This document shows positions 8,919 through 16,995 of a stretch of DNA of 64,000 bases, piece after piece. The notes under the pieces were generated by a model that ran no database searches, was not told the origin of the DNA, and worked only from the letters and a program-made list of their open reading frames with translations. Numbering within the stretch: the stretch's first letter is position 1; each line of letters opens with the position of its first letter. Made by a program: the position numbers and the translations under genes. The DNA lies in the NCBI GenBank assembly GCA_011526565.1, contig WYBL01000100.1, positions 1 to 64,000 on the forward strand. Direction: 5' to 3'. Origin of the DNA: Acidobacteriota bacterium (GTDB lineage: Bacteria; Acidobacteriota; Vicinamibacteria; Fen-336).

Positions 8919-10054
8919 GGCGCGCTTCGCAGCGCGGCCAGCAGCTCGTCGCCGAAGGAGTCGACCCGCCAGCGGCGCAGGCCCTCGACCGCCTCCAGGC
9001 CGCGGGCGTCCGCCGGGTTCGCCTCGGCCACCTTCTCCAGCAGCCGCTGCGGCAGCAGCACCGAGACGTCGGGCAGCCCCAGCTCGGCCGAGCGCCGCTG
9101 GCGCCAGGCGCGCAGCGCGTCGATCCGGCGCTCGGTCGCCTCGGACACCACCGCTCGCGGCGCGCGCGGGAAGCGCGGCAGCTCGGCCTCCGGCAGCGCC
9201 AGCGCGCGTTCGACCCCGGCCAGCAGCGCCGGCACCTCCGCCTGCAGCCGCGGCAGGACGCCGCGGTGGCGGCGCAGCTCGTCGCGGCTGCGCGGGGGCG
9301 CCTGCGCCAGCTCGAGCAGCAGCTCGTTGCCGACGATCTTGAAGGTCGGCACGTCGCGACGGCGCGCCAGCTCCTCGCGCCAGCTCCAGGCCTCGTGCAG
9401 CACCGCCAGCGCCCGCGGTGGCAGCCGGCCCGCGCCCTTCAGCCGCATCCAGGCGTCCGGCTCGGGCCCGCGCCGCGCGGGCGCCAGCGCCGCCACCGCC
9501 TCGCTCTCCTCGGTCCACCACGCGTGGCGCCCCAGCTCGCGCAGCCGCGCCGCGAAGCGGTCCTCGAGATCGAGCAGGTGGACCACGTCCTTCAGCGCGT
9601 ACTGCTCCTGCTCCGGGCGCAGCGGGCGCGCCGACCAGTCGTCCTTCTGGTGGGCCTTCGAGAGGGTGGCGCCCAGCTCGTCGCGCACGCAGGCGAGCAG
9701 GCCGATCTCGGTGCGGCCGAGGAAGCGCGCCGCCAGCATCGTGTCGCCCATGTTGGGAAAGGCGAAGCCGAAGTCGCGCTTGAGCGTCGTGACGTCGTGG
9801 TCGGCGCCGTGCAGCACCTTGCGCACGGCGGGATCGCCCATGACCGGCGCCAGCGGCGAGAGGTCGGGCACCGCGATCGGGTCGACCAGCACCGCATCGC
9901 CGCGGTCGGTGGCGAGTTGCACCAGGCAGGTGCGGCCGGCGTAGTGGTGGAGGCCGTCGGCCTCGCTGTCGAGGCCGAGCCGGCGCACGCCGCCGAGCGA
10001 GGCGACGAAGGTGCGCAGGTCGTCCGCGGTGCGCAGCCAGCGCGCGGGGATCAT
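8915..10054 (-). CDS. rnd: Ribonuclease D (3'-5' exoribonuclease)
   Basis: 379 residues, the expected RNase D length. The DEDD exonuclease motifs are visible: LDSEADGLHHY (Exo I, D-x-E), HGADHDVTTLKRDFG (Exo II) and EQYALKDVVHLLDLEDR (Exo III, Y-x3-D). Two helical blocks follow; the last (ALRAWRQRRSAELGLP...LLEKVAEANPADARGLEAVEGL) is an HRDC domain. RNase D trims 3' ends of tRNA precursors and small stable RNAs. ATG at 10054 is chosen because it starts IPARWLRTADDL, the usual N-terminus. It appears to lead a leftward operon and shares a GTGA overlap with the WD40 kinase. It is divergent from ferrochelatase across about 50 bp. Confidence 0.92.
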   Translation of the reverse strand: MIPARWLRTADDLRTFVASLGGVRRLGLDSEADGLHHYAGRTCLVQLATDRGDAVLVDPIAVPDLSPLAPVMGDPAVRKVLHGADHDVTTLKRDFGFAFPNMGDTMLAARFLGRTEIGLLACVRDELGATLSKAHQKDDWSARPLRPEQEQYALKDVVHLLDLEDRFAARLRELGRHAWWTEESEAVAALAPARRGPEPDAWMRLKGAGRLPPRALAVLHEAWSWREELARRRDVPTFKIVGNELLLELAQAPPRSRDELRRHRGVLPRLQAEVPALLAGVERALALPEAELPRFPRAPRAVVSEATERRIDALRAWRQRRSAELGLPDVSVLLPQRLLEKVAEANPADARGLEAVEGLRRWRVDSFGDELLAALRSAP

Positions 10055-10105
10055 GGGTGTCGCTCCGGGTGCCGCCGCATTGCCGGCGAGTCTAGCGCGG
10101 GTACG

Positions 10106-11149
10106 ATGGGTGCGATGCGCCACGGGGGGTTCGACGCGCTGCTGCTGCTCTCGTTCGGCGGGCCCGAGCGCCCGGCGGACGTGATGCCCTTCCTCGAGAA
10201 CGTCGTGCGCGGCCGCAACGTGCCGCGCGAGCGGCTGCTCGAGGTGGCGCAGAACTACGAGCTGTTCGGAGGTCGCAGCCCGATCAACGACCAGAACCGC
10301 GCGCTGCTCGCCGCGCTGCGCCCGGCGCTGGCCGCGGCCGGGATCGAGCTCCCGCTGTACTGGGGCAACCGCAACTGGGCGCCCTACCTGGCCGACGAGC
10401 TGCGCCGCATGCGCGAGGACGGCGTGCGCCGCGCGCTGTGCTTCGTGACATCCGCCTTCTCCTCCTACTCCGGCTGCCGCCAGTACCGCGAGGACCTCGC
10501 GAAGGGGAGCGCGGAGGTGGGCGCGGGCTGCCCCGAGGTCGACAAGCTGCGGACCTTCCACGACCACCCGCGCTTCGTGGCGGCGCTCGCCGCGCGGCTG
10601 CGCGAGGCGTTCGCGACGCTGCCGCCGGAGAGCGCCGAGCGGGCGCGCCTCGTGTTCTCCGCCCACAGCGTGCCCCTGTCGATGGCGACCACCAGCCCCT
10701 ACGAAGCGCAGCTCCGCGAGACCGCCGCGCTGGTCGCCCGCGAGCTCGGCCGTGACGAGTGGACGCTGTGCTTCCAGTCGCGCTCGGGCCCGCCCTCGCA
10801 GCCGTGGCTCGAACCCGACGTCAACGAGCACCTGAAGGGCCTGGCCGCCGCCGGCGCGCGCGAGGTCGTGCTGTCGCCGCTCGGCTTCGTCTCCGACCAC
10901 ATGGAGGTCGTCTACGACCTCGACACCCAGGCGCAGCAGACCGCGCGGGCACTGGGCCTCGAGCTGGTGCGGGCGGCGACGCCGGGCGTGCACCCCGAGT
11001 TCGTCGCGCTGGTCGTGGAGCTGATCCGCGAGCGCACCGAGGGGGCGCCGCGGCTCGCCCTGGGCTCGGGGCCGCGCCCCGACGTCTGCGCTCTCGACTG
11101 CTGCCCGGCCCCGGCGCATCCCGCCGGGCGCCCGCGCCCGACCGCGTAG
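10106..11149 (+). CDS. hemH: Ferrochelatase, actinobacterial-like with [2Fe-2S] cysteines (coproporphyrin type likely)
   Basis: 347 residues from ATG 10106 (an in-frame ATG at 10115 is an equal alternative; neither has a strong ribosome site). LLLLSFGGPERPADVMPFL and VFSAHSVPLS are ferrochelatase hallmarks. VTSAFSSYSGCRQYRED resembles the actinobacterial active-site segment, where SAPHF-type motifs are replaced. The C-terminus carries a C-x3-C-C cluster (VCALDCCP); together with the Cys of YSGCRQY this makes the four-cysteine set known to bind a [2Fe-2S] cluster in mycobacterial-type enzymes. It inserts Fe2+ into a porphyrin to make haem; use of coproporphyrin III rather than protoporphyrin IX is inferred from the subfamily. 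No other haem genes are adjacent. A haem-binding globin kinase is encoded elsewhere in the window. Confidence 0.88.
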   Translation: MGAMRHGGFDALLLLSFGGPERPADVMPFLENVVRGRNVPRERLLEVAQNYELFGGRSPINDQNRALLAALRPALAAAGIELPLYWGNRNWAPYLADELRRMREDGVRRALCFVTSAFSSYSGCRQYREDLAKGSAEVGAGCPEVDKLRTFHDHPRFVAALAARLREAFATLPPESAERARLVFSAHSVPLSMATTSPYEAQLRETAALVARELGRDEWTLCFQSRSGPPSQPWLEPDVNEHLKGLAAAGAREVVLSPLGFVSDHMEVVYDLDTQAQQTARALGLELVRAATPGVHPEFVALVVELIRERTEGAPRLALGSGPRPDVCALDCCPAPAHPAGRPRPTA

Positions 11150-11218
11150 GGGGCCGCGGCTCAGAGCCTGTGATGAATCGTCGGCTGGCCGAGGGCTGTC
11201 AGGGGCGGACGTCACGGA

Positions 11219-11260
11219 AACGACGCCACCGAGGCACAGAGGTCACCGAGGCTCACAGAG
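11219..11260 (+). repeat. Left arm of 42-bp inverted repeat, ACAGAG-type
   Basis: Begins AACGACGCCACCGAGGCACA and contains three GAGGC/ACAGAG-like submotifs in about 35 bp. It matches the reverse complement of 12084-12125 at 38 of 42 positions, with the first 23 identical. The two arms could pair into a long hairpin or mark the ends of a nested element. Confidence 0.75.
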
Positions 11261-11324
11261 GGGTTCTTCAGGAGCTTGAAGCAAGGGTGGCCTGCCCCGC
11301 GCGATGGGAAACCGCCGGGACGCA

Positions 11325-12060
11325 GATGCCGGCTTTCACCTTCGCCAAGCCCGCACGAGGAATTGGCGGAGCCAGCGATTGCGAGCGATCACGTTGACGC
11401 ACTCGCTGGTAGCGCCCGATGCTTGTAGATTCGTGCGGACCTGTTCCCTGGCGAGCGTGGATCTGCTCCACCATGGGCGCGGCCTGGCCGAGGTCGCTGC
11501 CCACGTTGCTCACGCTCACACCCACGATCACCTGGGTCGCCGTATCCGTCGCGAACTGGCCGTTGAAGGCCGGCCGGAAACCGCCGTCCGCCATCTTCAT
11601 GACGCGCCAGTCGGGGGCGGTGGTCGAGACACGGCCTTTTCCTCGCCTTCTTCTTGGCCCGCGACCTCCGGCACCTGGGCCAGCGCCTTCTGCACCCGCT
11701 GGCGTCTCTCCTCGGCCGCTCGGTGGTGCGCCGCCGCCAGCCTTCGCGACGTCGCCGCAGGATCCTCGTGTACCTCTTCCCGCAAGGCCGCCACCTGAGC
11801 CTCCGCATCCGCCAGGTGCCGTTCGAGCCGATCCTCTCGAAGGGAATGAGGCCGCACCCGCGCTGGCCCGCACGCGCACTCCGTCCTGGGCCACTCGCCT
11901 CAGATCGACCAGCCCTTCCGACGGGAGCGTGGCCACGCTGGCCGTCAATCGCTCGTCGAGCCACTCGCCGTGCGCCACCCGGAACTCCGCCAGCGTGTGG
12001 TGGTTCACAGATTTACCGGCCAGTATGTCCAGCACGCCGGCGCCGAGGGTCCACGAGCCC
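11325..12060 (-). pseudogene. IS1182-like transposase remnant, multiply frameshifted and internally deleted
   Basis: Reading leftward, one frame gives GKSVNHHTLAEFRVAHGEWL and LVDLRRVAQDGVRVRASAGA (about 12010-11870), typical of the N-terminal part of IS1182-group transposases. The coiled-coil stretch RHLADAEAQVAALREEVHED continues in a second frame (about 11830-11650). The first frame resumes with APDWRVMKMADGGFRPAFN and TDTATQVIVGVSVSNVGSD (about 11620-11460), the RNase H-fold region. A C-terminal scrap, RNRWLRQFLVR then LAKVKAG, appears at about 11400-11325 across two frames, after loss of the intervening catalytic region. At least three frameshifts plus a deletion make it non-functional. 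Family assignment is from recalled motif resemblance. Confidence 0.7.
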
Positions 12061-12083
12061 GCCACGCTTGGAGTCATCTACGA

Positions 12084-12125
12084 CTCTGTGTGCCTCTGTG
12101 CGCTCTGTGCCTCGGTGGCGTCGTT
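12084..12125 (-). repeat. Right arm of 42-bp inverted repeat, ACAGAG-type
   Basis: Reverse complement of 11219-11260 with four mismatches, all in the inner half. It consists of CTCTGTG-like units followed by GCCTCGGTGGCGTCGTT. It sits about 20 bp inside the right terminal repeat of the decayed insertion sequence. Confidence 0.75.
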
Positions 12126-12159
12126 GCCGTGGGGGGGCGGCGCATTCATTCACAGGCGC

Positions 12160-12660
12160 TCAGGGCAGGCGGTGGACCAGGCCGTTGCCCTCGCGCCAGG
12201 CCCACAGCGCGTGGGCCACGCTCTCGAACGCGATCTCGTCCCACGGGATCTCGTCCCAGGTGAACAGCCGCGCCTCCAGCGTCTCGTGCCCGGCGCCGAA
12301 GCGCGGCTCGCGCAGCGTCGCGCGATAGAAGACGTGGACCTGGCTGACGTGCGGGACCTCGAACAGGGTCAGCAGCGGTCCGATCTCGACCTGCGCCAGC
12401 GCCTCTTCTTCCGCCTCGCGCGCCGCGCCTTCCGCGGTCGTCTCGTTCGTCTCCATGAAGCCCGCGGGCAGCGTCCAGTAGCCGCGGCGCGGCTCGATCG
12501 AGCGCCGGCACAGCAGGATCTTCCCCTCGTGCTCGGGCACGCAGCCGACCACGACCCGCGGGTTCTCGTAGTCGACGAACGCGCAGTGGTCGCAGACCCG
12601 GCGCTCGCGGCTGTCGCCCGCGGGGATCTCGCGGTGGAAGGCCGGCGCGAGGCGGGGCAT
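12160..12660 (-). CDS. Nudix hydrolase with N-terminal zinc-ribbon-like segment
   Basis: 166 residues. A Nudix box is clear at GFMETNETTAEGAAREAEEEA (G-x5-E-x7-R-E-x2-E-E), the Mg2+-binding helix that cleaves nucleoside diphosphates linked to another moiety. Before it, RVCDHCAFVDYENPRVVVG is the short CxxC-containing lead-in typical of COG1051-type ADP-ribose/NADH pyrophosphatase-like Nudix proteins. Likely a cytosolic housecleaning or NADH/ADP-ribose hydrolase; exact substrate unknown. The stop codon lies in the right terminal repeat of the decayed insertion sequence, so the C-terminus could have been altered by insertion; it ends EGNGLVHRLP, which looks normal. Divergent from the GT2 gene across about 50 bp. 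Confidence 0.88.
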   Translation of the reverse strand: MPRLAPAFHREIPAGDSRERRVCDHCAFVDYENPRVVVGCVPEHEGKILLCRRSIEPRRGYWTLPAGFMETNETTAEGAAREAEEEALAQVEIGPLLTLFEVPHVSQVHVFYRATLREPRFGAGHETLEARLFTWDEIPWDEIAFESVAHALWAWREGNGLVHRLP

Positions 12661-12712
12661 GGGCGAAGGCTAGCAGGATGCGGGGCGTTTGCGACATTGC
12701 GACAATGGGTGC

Positions 12713-13915
12713 GTGTTGGAAACCCTGCTGTGGGCCGGGCTGGCCCTCGCGGCCGCGGGTTACCTCGGCCTGCTGATCTCGGCCCTGCTGACCCGCGCGA
12801 CGCTCCCCAGCCTGCGCGAAGTTCCGCCGGTGCACGAGGGGGCGTTCCCGTCGCTGGCCGTGATCGTCGCGGCGCGCGACGAGGAGCGCGGGATCGAGGC
12901 GGCGATGCGCTCGCTGCTGGCCCAGGACTACCCGGCGCTCGAGGTGATCGCCGTCGACGACCGCTCGACCGACCGGACCGGCGCGATCCTCGACCGGCTG
13001 GCCGGCGAGGACCCGCGGCTGCGGCCCGTCCACCTGCGCGAGCTGCCCGCGGGCTGGCTCGGCAAGTGCCACGCCCAGCACGTCGGCGCGCAGGGCGCCG
13101 ACGCGTCGTACCTGCTGTTCACCGACGGCGACATCCTGTTCGATCCCGACGTGCTGAAGCGCGCGGTCGCCTGGGCCGAGGCCCGCCGCCTCGACCACGT
13201 CGTCGCCTTCCCGCACATGCTGGCCCCCGGCTTCGTCGAGCGCGCCTTCGTCAGCAGTTTCGGGCTGCTGCTGCTGCCCAAGCTGCGGACCTGGACGCTG
13301 CGCCGCGCCGGGGGCAGCGGCTACGTGGGAGTGGGAGCCTTCAACCTGGTGCGGGCCGAGGCCTGGCGCGCGATCGGCGGCCACGAGCGGCTCCGGCTCG
13401 AGGTGGTCGACGACGTGCGGCTCGGCTATCTGCTGCGGCGGCTCGGCCACCGCCAGGCCGCGCTCGACTCCGGCGGCCTCGTCCGCGTGCGCTGGAACGA
13501 GGGCTTCCGCGGGTCGTGGCGCGGGCTGCTCAAGAACACGTTCGCGGGGGCGGAGTGGAGCTGGGCCCAGGCGCTGGCCGGCTCGGCGCTGCTGTCCGCG
13601 ATGGCACTGGCGCCGCTCGCCGCTGTCGTGCTCGGCGCGGGCGACGCGCTGCGCGCCGCCGGGCTCGCCGTCGGCGCCCTGGCCGCCGCGATCCACTCCG
13701 CCGCGGCCTGGAGGATCGCTCGCGGCAGCGGCCTCGAGGGGCTGCTGGCGCCGCTCGCGCTGCTGGCGCTGGCGGGGGCGATCCTGGCCTCGGCGGCGCT
13801 CGCCCACTGGCGCGGCGGCATCGAGTGGCGCCGCACGCGCTACCCGCTCGCCGCGCTGCGCGCGGGTTGCGTGCGCGAGGGCTCGCTGCCCGCAAGCGGG
13901 GCGGTCGGATGGTGA
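12713..13915 (+). CDS. Membrane GT2-family glycosyltransferase (CrtQ/HpnB-like)
   Basis: 400 residues from GTG 12713 (a TTG at 12689 in frame adds eight unlikely residues). An N-terminal membrane helix (LLWAGLALAAAGYLGLLISALL) precedes a GT-A domain: AVIVAARDEERGIEAAMRSL, VIAVDDRSTDRTG, the DxD-like LLFTDGDILFDPD and a later VVDDVRLGYLLRR acceptor-site motif. Three to four hydrophobic segments close the protein, which anchors it at the inner membrane. Similar enzymes glycosylate carotenoids, hopanoids or sphingolipid-like lipids, which would suit a membrane-lipid role, but the acceptor is unknown. The stop overlaps the next gene's start by 7 bp, so the hydrolase is translationally coupled. 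Confidence 0.85.
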   Translation: MLETLLWAGLALAAAGYLGLLISALLTRATLPSLREVPPVHEGAFPSLAVIVAARDEERGIEAAMRSLLAQDYPALEVIAVDDRSTDRTGAILDRLAGEDPRLRPVHLRELPAGWLGKCHAQHVGAQGADASYLLFTDGDILFDPDVLKRAVAWAEARRLDHVVAFPHMLAPGFVERAFVSSFGLLLLPKLRTWTLRRAGGSGYVGVGAFNLVRAEAWRAIGGHERLRLEVVDDVRLGYLLRRLGHRQAALDSGGLVRVRWNEGFRGSWRGLLKNTFAGAEWSWAQALAGSALLSAMALAPLAAVVLGAGDALRAAGLAVGALAAAIHSAAAWRIARGSGLEGLLAPLALLALAGAILASAALAHWRGGIEWRRTRYPLAALRAGCVREGSLPASGAVGW

Positions 13916-14775
13916 CCCCGCGCGAGCTGACGGTGCGCGCCGCCGACGGCGTGACCCTGGCCGCCACGGCCTGGGAGCCGCAGCGGGAGCCGCCGGGCGG
14001 CGTGCTGATCAACTCCGCGACCGGCGTGCTCCGCGCCTGGTACGCACCCTTCGCGGCCTTCCTCGCCTCGCGTGGCCTGCTCGTGCTGACCTACGACTAC
14101 CGCGGCATCGGTGGATCGCGGCCGCGTTCGCTCGTCGGCCACCCCGCGCGGATGCGCGACTGGGGCCAGCAGGACGCCGAGGCCGCGTTGCAGTGGATGC
14201 TGGCGCGGACGCCGCGCGTCGCCGTCGTCGGCCACAGCTTCGGCGGCCAGGCGCTGGGGCTGATGCCGTCCGCGCCGCGGCTGCGCGCCGCGCTGCTGGT
14301 CGCGGCCCAGAGCGGCTGGTGGGGCCACTGGCGCGGCGTCCGCCGCGTCGGCCTGTGGGCGCTGTGGCACCTGGTGATCCCCGCCGCCTGCGCAACCTTC
14401 GGCTTCTTCCCCGGGCGCCTGCTGGGCGCCGCCCAGGACCTGCCCGCGGGCGTCGCCCGCGAGTGGGCGCGCTGGGGGCGGCTGCCGCGCTACGTCGCGG
14501 ACGACGAAGGCGGCGCGCTGGCGGGAGGCTACGCGCGGCTCGCGTGCCCGCTGCGCGCCTGCTCCTTCGCCGACGACGGCTTCGCACCGGCGGAGGCGGT
14601 CGACGGACTGCTCGAGCTCTACGCCGCGGCGGAGCGCGAGCACGTCCACCTGCACCCGCGCGAGCTGGGCCGCCCGATCGGGCACTGGGGCTTCTTCCGG
14701 GAGCGCAACCGCGAGCCGCTCTGGCTGGACGCGGCCGGCTGGCTCGAGACCCGCCTCGCGGATCGCCCCGAATAG
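13909..14775 (+). CDS. Alpha/beta hydrolase (COG4757-like)
   Basis: 288 residues from ATG 13909; GTG at 13912 is a possible alternative start. The core of an alpha/beta hydrolase is visible: GGVLINSATGVLRAWYAPFA, LVLTYDYRGIGGSRP, the nucleophile elbow VVGHSFGGQAL, and a late Gly-His (IGHWGFFRE) as catalytic His. This motif order (YDYRG.G.S then GHSFGGQ) matches COG4757 predicted hydrolases with serine-hydrolase chemistry. It is cytosolic by sequence. Overlap with the GT2 gene suggests action on the same lipid or glycolipid pathway, which is inference. The reading frame extends more than 2 kb upstream as an artefact of GC bias, across the insertion-sequence relic. Confidence 0.85.
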   Translation: MVTPRELTVRAADGVTLAATAWEPQREPPGGVLINSATGVLRAWYAPFAAFLASRGLLVLTYDYRGIGGSRPRSLVGHPARMRDWGQQDAEAALQWMLARTPRVAVVGHSFGGQALGLMPSAPRLRAALLVAAQSGWWGHWRGVRRVGLWALWHLVIPAACATFGFFPGRLLGAAQDLPAGVAREWARWGRLPRYVADDEGGALAGGYARLACPLRACSFADDGFAPAEAVDGLLELYAAAEREHVHLHPRELGRPIGHWGFFRERNREPLWLDAAGWLETRLADRPE

Positions 14776-14790
14776 GCGAAACTGGAAGGG

Positions 14791-16944
14791 ATGATGAGGA
14801 TCAGCTCGATGGTGCGCCCGGCGTTGCTCGTGGGATCGTTCGCCGCCTCGGTCGCGGCGGCCCAGCCCGTCACCCCGTTCGCCGCGGCGAGCAGCTTCGC
14901 CGCCGGGGCCGGCGAGGCGCGCTTCGCCGCCGTCGCCAACTGGGACCGCGACAGCCGCGAGGACGTCGCGCTGCTGCGGATCGAGGGCGGCAGCGGCTTC
15001 GTCGAGGCCCTGGTCTCGAACGGGGCCGGCGCCTTCGCGCAGGGCGCGCGCAGCGCAGTCTCCGGACAGGCGGTCGCGCTCGCGGTCGGCGACTGGAACC
15101 TCGACTTCGCCCCCGACGTCGCGGTGCTGAGCCCGGGCCGCATCGAGATCCGCCTGTTCGACGGGCGCTCCGCTTTCGAGTCGCGGGCCGACGTGGCGGT
15201 CGACGCGGCCTCCGCAGCCGCCATCGCTGCCGGCCTGTTCGACGGCGACGGCAACCCGGACCTGGCCGTGCTGCCGCGCGGTGGCCGCGAGGTGCTGCTC
15301 TTCGCGGGCAACGGCCAGGGCGGCTTCGCGCCGGCGGGCCGTCTCGACACCGGCGGCAACGCCGATCGCCTGCTGGCCGTCGACCTCGACGGCAACGGCC
15401 GCACCGACCTCGTCGTGCTCGACCGCGCGGCCGGCGTCGCGGCCGTGTTCCGCAATTACGAGACCGGCTTCGGCGAGGTGGGCCGCTTCGCGGTGGGCCA
15501 GCAGCCGGCCGCCGCCATCGCCGCCGACCTCGACCGCGACGGCACGCTCGACATCCTCGTGGCCAACGAGAGTTCGAGCAGCGTCTCGGTGCTCGCGGCC
15601 CGCAACGGCAGCTTCGAGCTGATCAACACGCTCGGCACCGACGCCGGCCCGGTGGCGCTGGCCGCCGCCGACGTGGGCGGCGACGGGCCGCTCGACCTGG
15701 TCACGGTCAACGCCGCCGCATCGACGCTCGCGCTCTACACGGGCAACGGCAGCGGCGGCCTGGTTCTGGCCCAGACGCTGGAATCGGTCGGGGCCGTCGG
15801 CTGGCTGCTGCTCGCGGACTTCACGGGCGACACGCGGCCCGACGCGCTGGCCGGCCCGGCCGCGGGCGGCGGCCTGATGTTCGCCCTCAATCAGGGCTCG
15901 GGCAGCTTCGTGCGCAGCGCGAGCTACGTCGCGACCGAGCGGCCGTTCGGGCTCGCCGTCGGCGACTTCGACCGCGACGGCCGTTTCGACGTCGTCGCCG
16001 CCGGCTACAACTCGGGCGAGGTGGCGCTGCTGCGCGGCGCTCCCGTCGGCCTGCTCGCGCCGACGAAGACGAGCGGTGTCGGCCAGCAGTTGAGCTCCGC
16101 CGCGGCCGCGGACTTCGACGGCGACGGCGACCTCGACGTCGCCGTGGCCGCCCGCGGCTCCAACCACGTCGCGCTGCTCGACGGCGACGGGGCCGGCGGC
16201 TTCAGCCGGCTGCGGAAGATCGAGGACTTCGACCTGCCGGTCGCGGTCGCCGCCGTGCGCCTCGACCGCGACGCGCGCACGGACCTGGCCGTGGCCAACC
16301 AGGGCACGGGCGAGGTGATCGCCCTGCTCGCGAGCGGCGACGGCTTCACCCGCGGCGCCGCCGTCAAGCTCGGCGGCCAGCCGTTCGCGCTGGCCGCGGG
16401 CGACCTCGACGGCAACGGCAGCCAGGACCTGGTCGTGGCCGACGCCGGGAGCCACCGCTTCCACGTCGTGCTGGGCGACGGCAACGGCGACCTCCGCGCC
16501 GGCTCCAGCTTCGACACGGGGCGGGTGCCGATGGCGATCGCGCTCTTCGATCTCGACCGCGACGGCCGGCTCGACGTCCTCGTCAGCAGCCACGGCGACA
16601 ACGTGGTCGAGGTGTGGAAGGGCGACGGCGCGGGCCGCTTCACCGCGGGGCCGGAGCTCGCGATCGGCGCCCAGCCGCGGGGCATCGCGGTCGGCGACCT
16701 CGACGGCGACGGTCGTCCCGACCTGGCCGTCGCGCTGCAGGGCGTGTCGCAGGTGGCGATCGCCCTGCAGGACGGCAGCGGCGGCTTCGGCGAGCCGCAG
16801 CGCTACGCGGCCGGAGCCAGCGTGACCGCCGTGGTCGCGGTGGACTTCGACCGCGACGGCGACCTCGACCTGGTCACCGCGGACAGCGGTGGCACGACCG
16901 TGTCGCTGCTCGTCGGCCGCGGCGACGGCACCTTCGGCCAGTAG
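14791..16944 (+). CDS. Secreted FG-GAP/VCBS-repeat protein
   Basis: 717 residues with a signal peptide (VRPALLVGSFAASVAAAQ). The mature part is built of about a dozen repeats of roughly 45-60 residues carrying calcium-binding loops such as DLDGNGRTDLVV, DFDRDGRFDVVA, DLDGDGRPDLAV and DFDRDGDLDLVT, followed by strands of the form VSVLLG.GDGTF. These are FG-GAP/VCBS blades that fold into beta-propellers stabilised by Ca2+, normally extracellular or periplasmic and involved in adhesion or polysaccharide binding. No other domain is present, so it is a pure repeat protein of perhaps two propellers. GGAAGGG lies immediately before tandem ATGs at 14791 and 14794; the second gives better spacing. Confidence 0.88.
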   Translation: MMRISSMVRPALLVGSFAASVAAAQPVTPFAAASSFAAGAGEARFAAVANWDRDSREDVALLRIEGGSGFVEALVSNGAGAFAQGARSAVSGQAVALAVGDWNLDFAPDVAVLSPGRIEIRLFDGRSAFESRADVAVDAASAAAIAAGLFDGDGNPDLAVLPRGGREVLLFAGNGQGGFAPAGRLDTGGNADRLLAVDLDGNGRTDLVVLDRAAGVAAVFRNYETGFGEVGRFAVGQQPAAAIAADLDRDGTLDILVANESSSSVSVLAARNGSFELINTLGTDAGPVALAAADVGGDGPLDLVTVNAAASTLALYTGNGSGGLVLAQTLESVGAVGWLLLADFTGDTRPDALAGPAAGGGLMFALNQGSGSFVRSASYVATERPFGLAVGDFDRDGRFDVVAAGYNSGEVALLRGAPVGLLAPTKTSGVGQQLSSAAAADFDGDGDLDVAVAARGSNHVALLDGDGAGGFSRLRKIEDFDLPVAVAAVRLDRDARTDLAVANQGTGEVIALLASGDGFTRGAAVKLGGQPFALAAGDLDGNGSQDLVVADAGSHRFHVVLGDGNGDLRAGSSFDTGRVPMAIALFDLDRDGRLDVLVSSHGDNVVEVWKGDGAGRFTAGPELAIGAQPRGIAVGDLDGDGRPDLAVALQGVSQVAIALQDGSGGFGEPQRYAAGASVTAVVAVDFDRDGDLDLVTADSGGTTVSLLVGRGDGTFGQ

Positions 16945-16973
16945 CGAACACTCCGCAGTCCGACCGGGGCAGA

Positions 16974-16994
16974 CCCGGGAGCACCGCCTCCGGG
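16974..16994. terminator. Possible hairpin between convergent genes
   Basis: A short inverted repeat (CCCGGGAG / CTCCGGG with one bulged base, 6-nt loop) sits in the 51-bp gap between the convergent FG-GAP and PlsC genes. No T-run follows on either strand, so an intrinsic terminator role is only suggested by position. Confidence 0.3.
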
Positions 16995-16995
16995 C

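Larger units (their letters stand above)
11161..12162. mobile_element. Decayed insertion sequence, about 1 kb, with terminal inverted repeats
   Basis: The outer ends are inverted: TCAGAGCCTGTGATGAAT (11161-11178) against the reverse complement of 12144-12162, TGAGCGCCTGTGAATGAAT, differing by one indel and a few bases. Inside them lies a second, longer inverted repeat pair (11219-11260 and 12084-12125). Between them are broken pieces of a transposase. The right end includes the stop codon of the Nudix gene at 12160, so insertion was at or into that gene's 3' end. This is the only stretch of more than 300 bp in the window without an intact gene. No flanking target duplication was identified by eye. 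Confidence 0.6.

Noticed and set aside
11219..12125. ACAGAG-type repeats as a CRISPR array
   Set aside because: Only one inverted pair with submotifs, no regular spacers and no cas genes.
11304..12328. Plus-strand frames over the IS relic
   Set aside because: They are opposite to the transposase fragments and show no family motifs.
11419..13908. Upstream extension of the alpha/beta hydrolase frame across the IS relic, Nudix and GT2 genes
   Set aside because: The first ~830 codons are shadow sequence; the protein homology starts at 13909.
14791..16944. Repetitive DNA in the FG-GAP gene as a possible CRISPR or satellite
   Set aside because: The repeats follow codons for Ca2+-binding loops with variable spacing and no conserved spacer; they are protein repeats.
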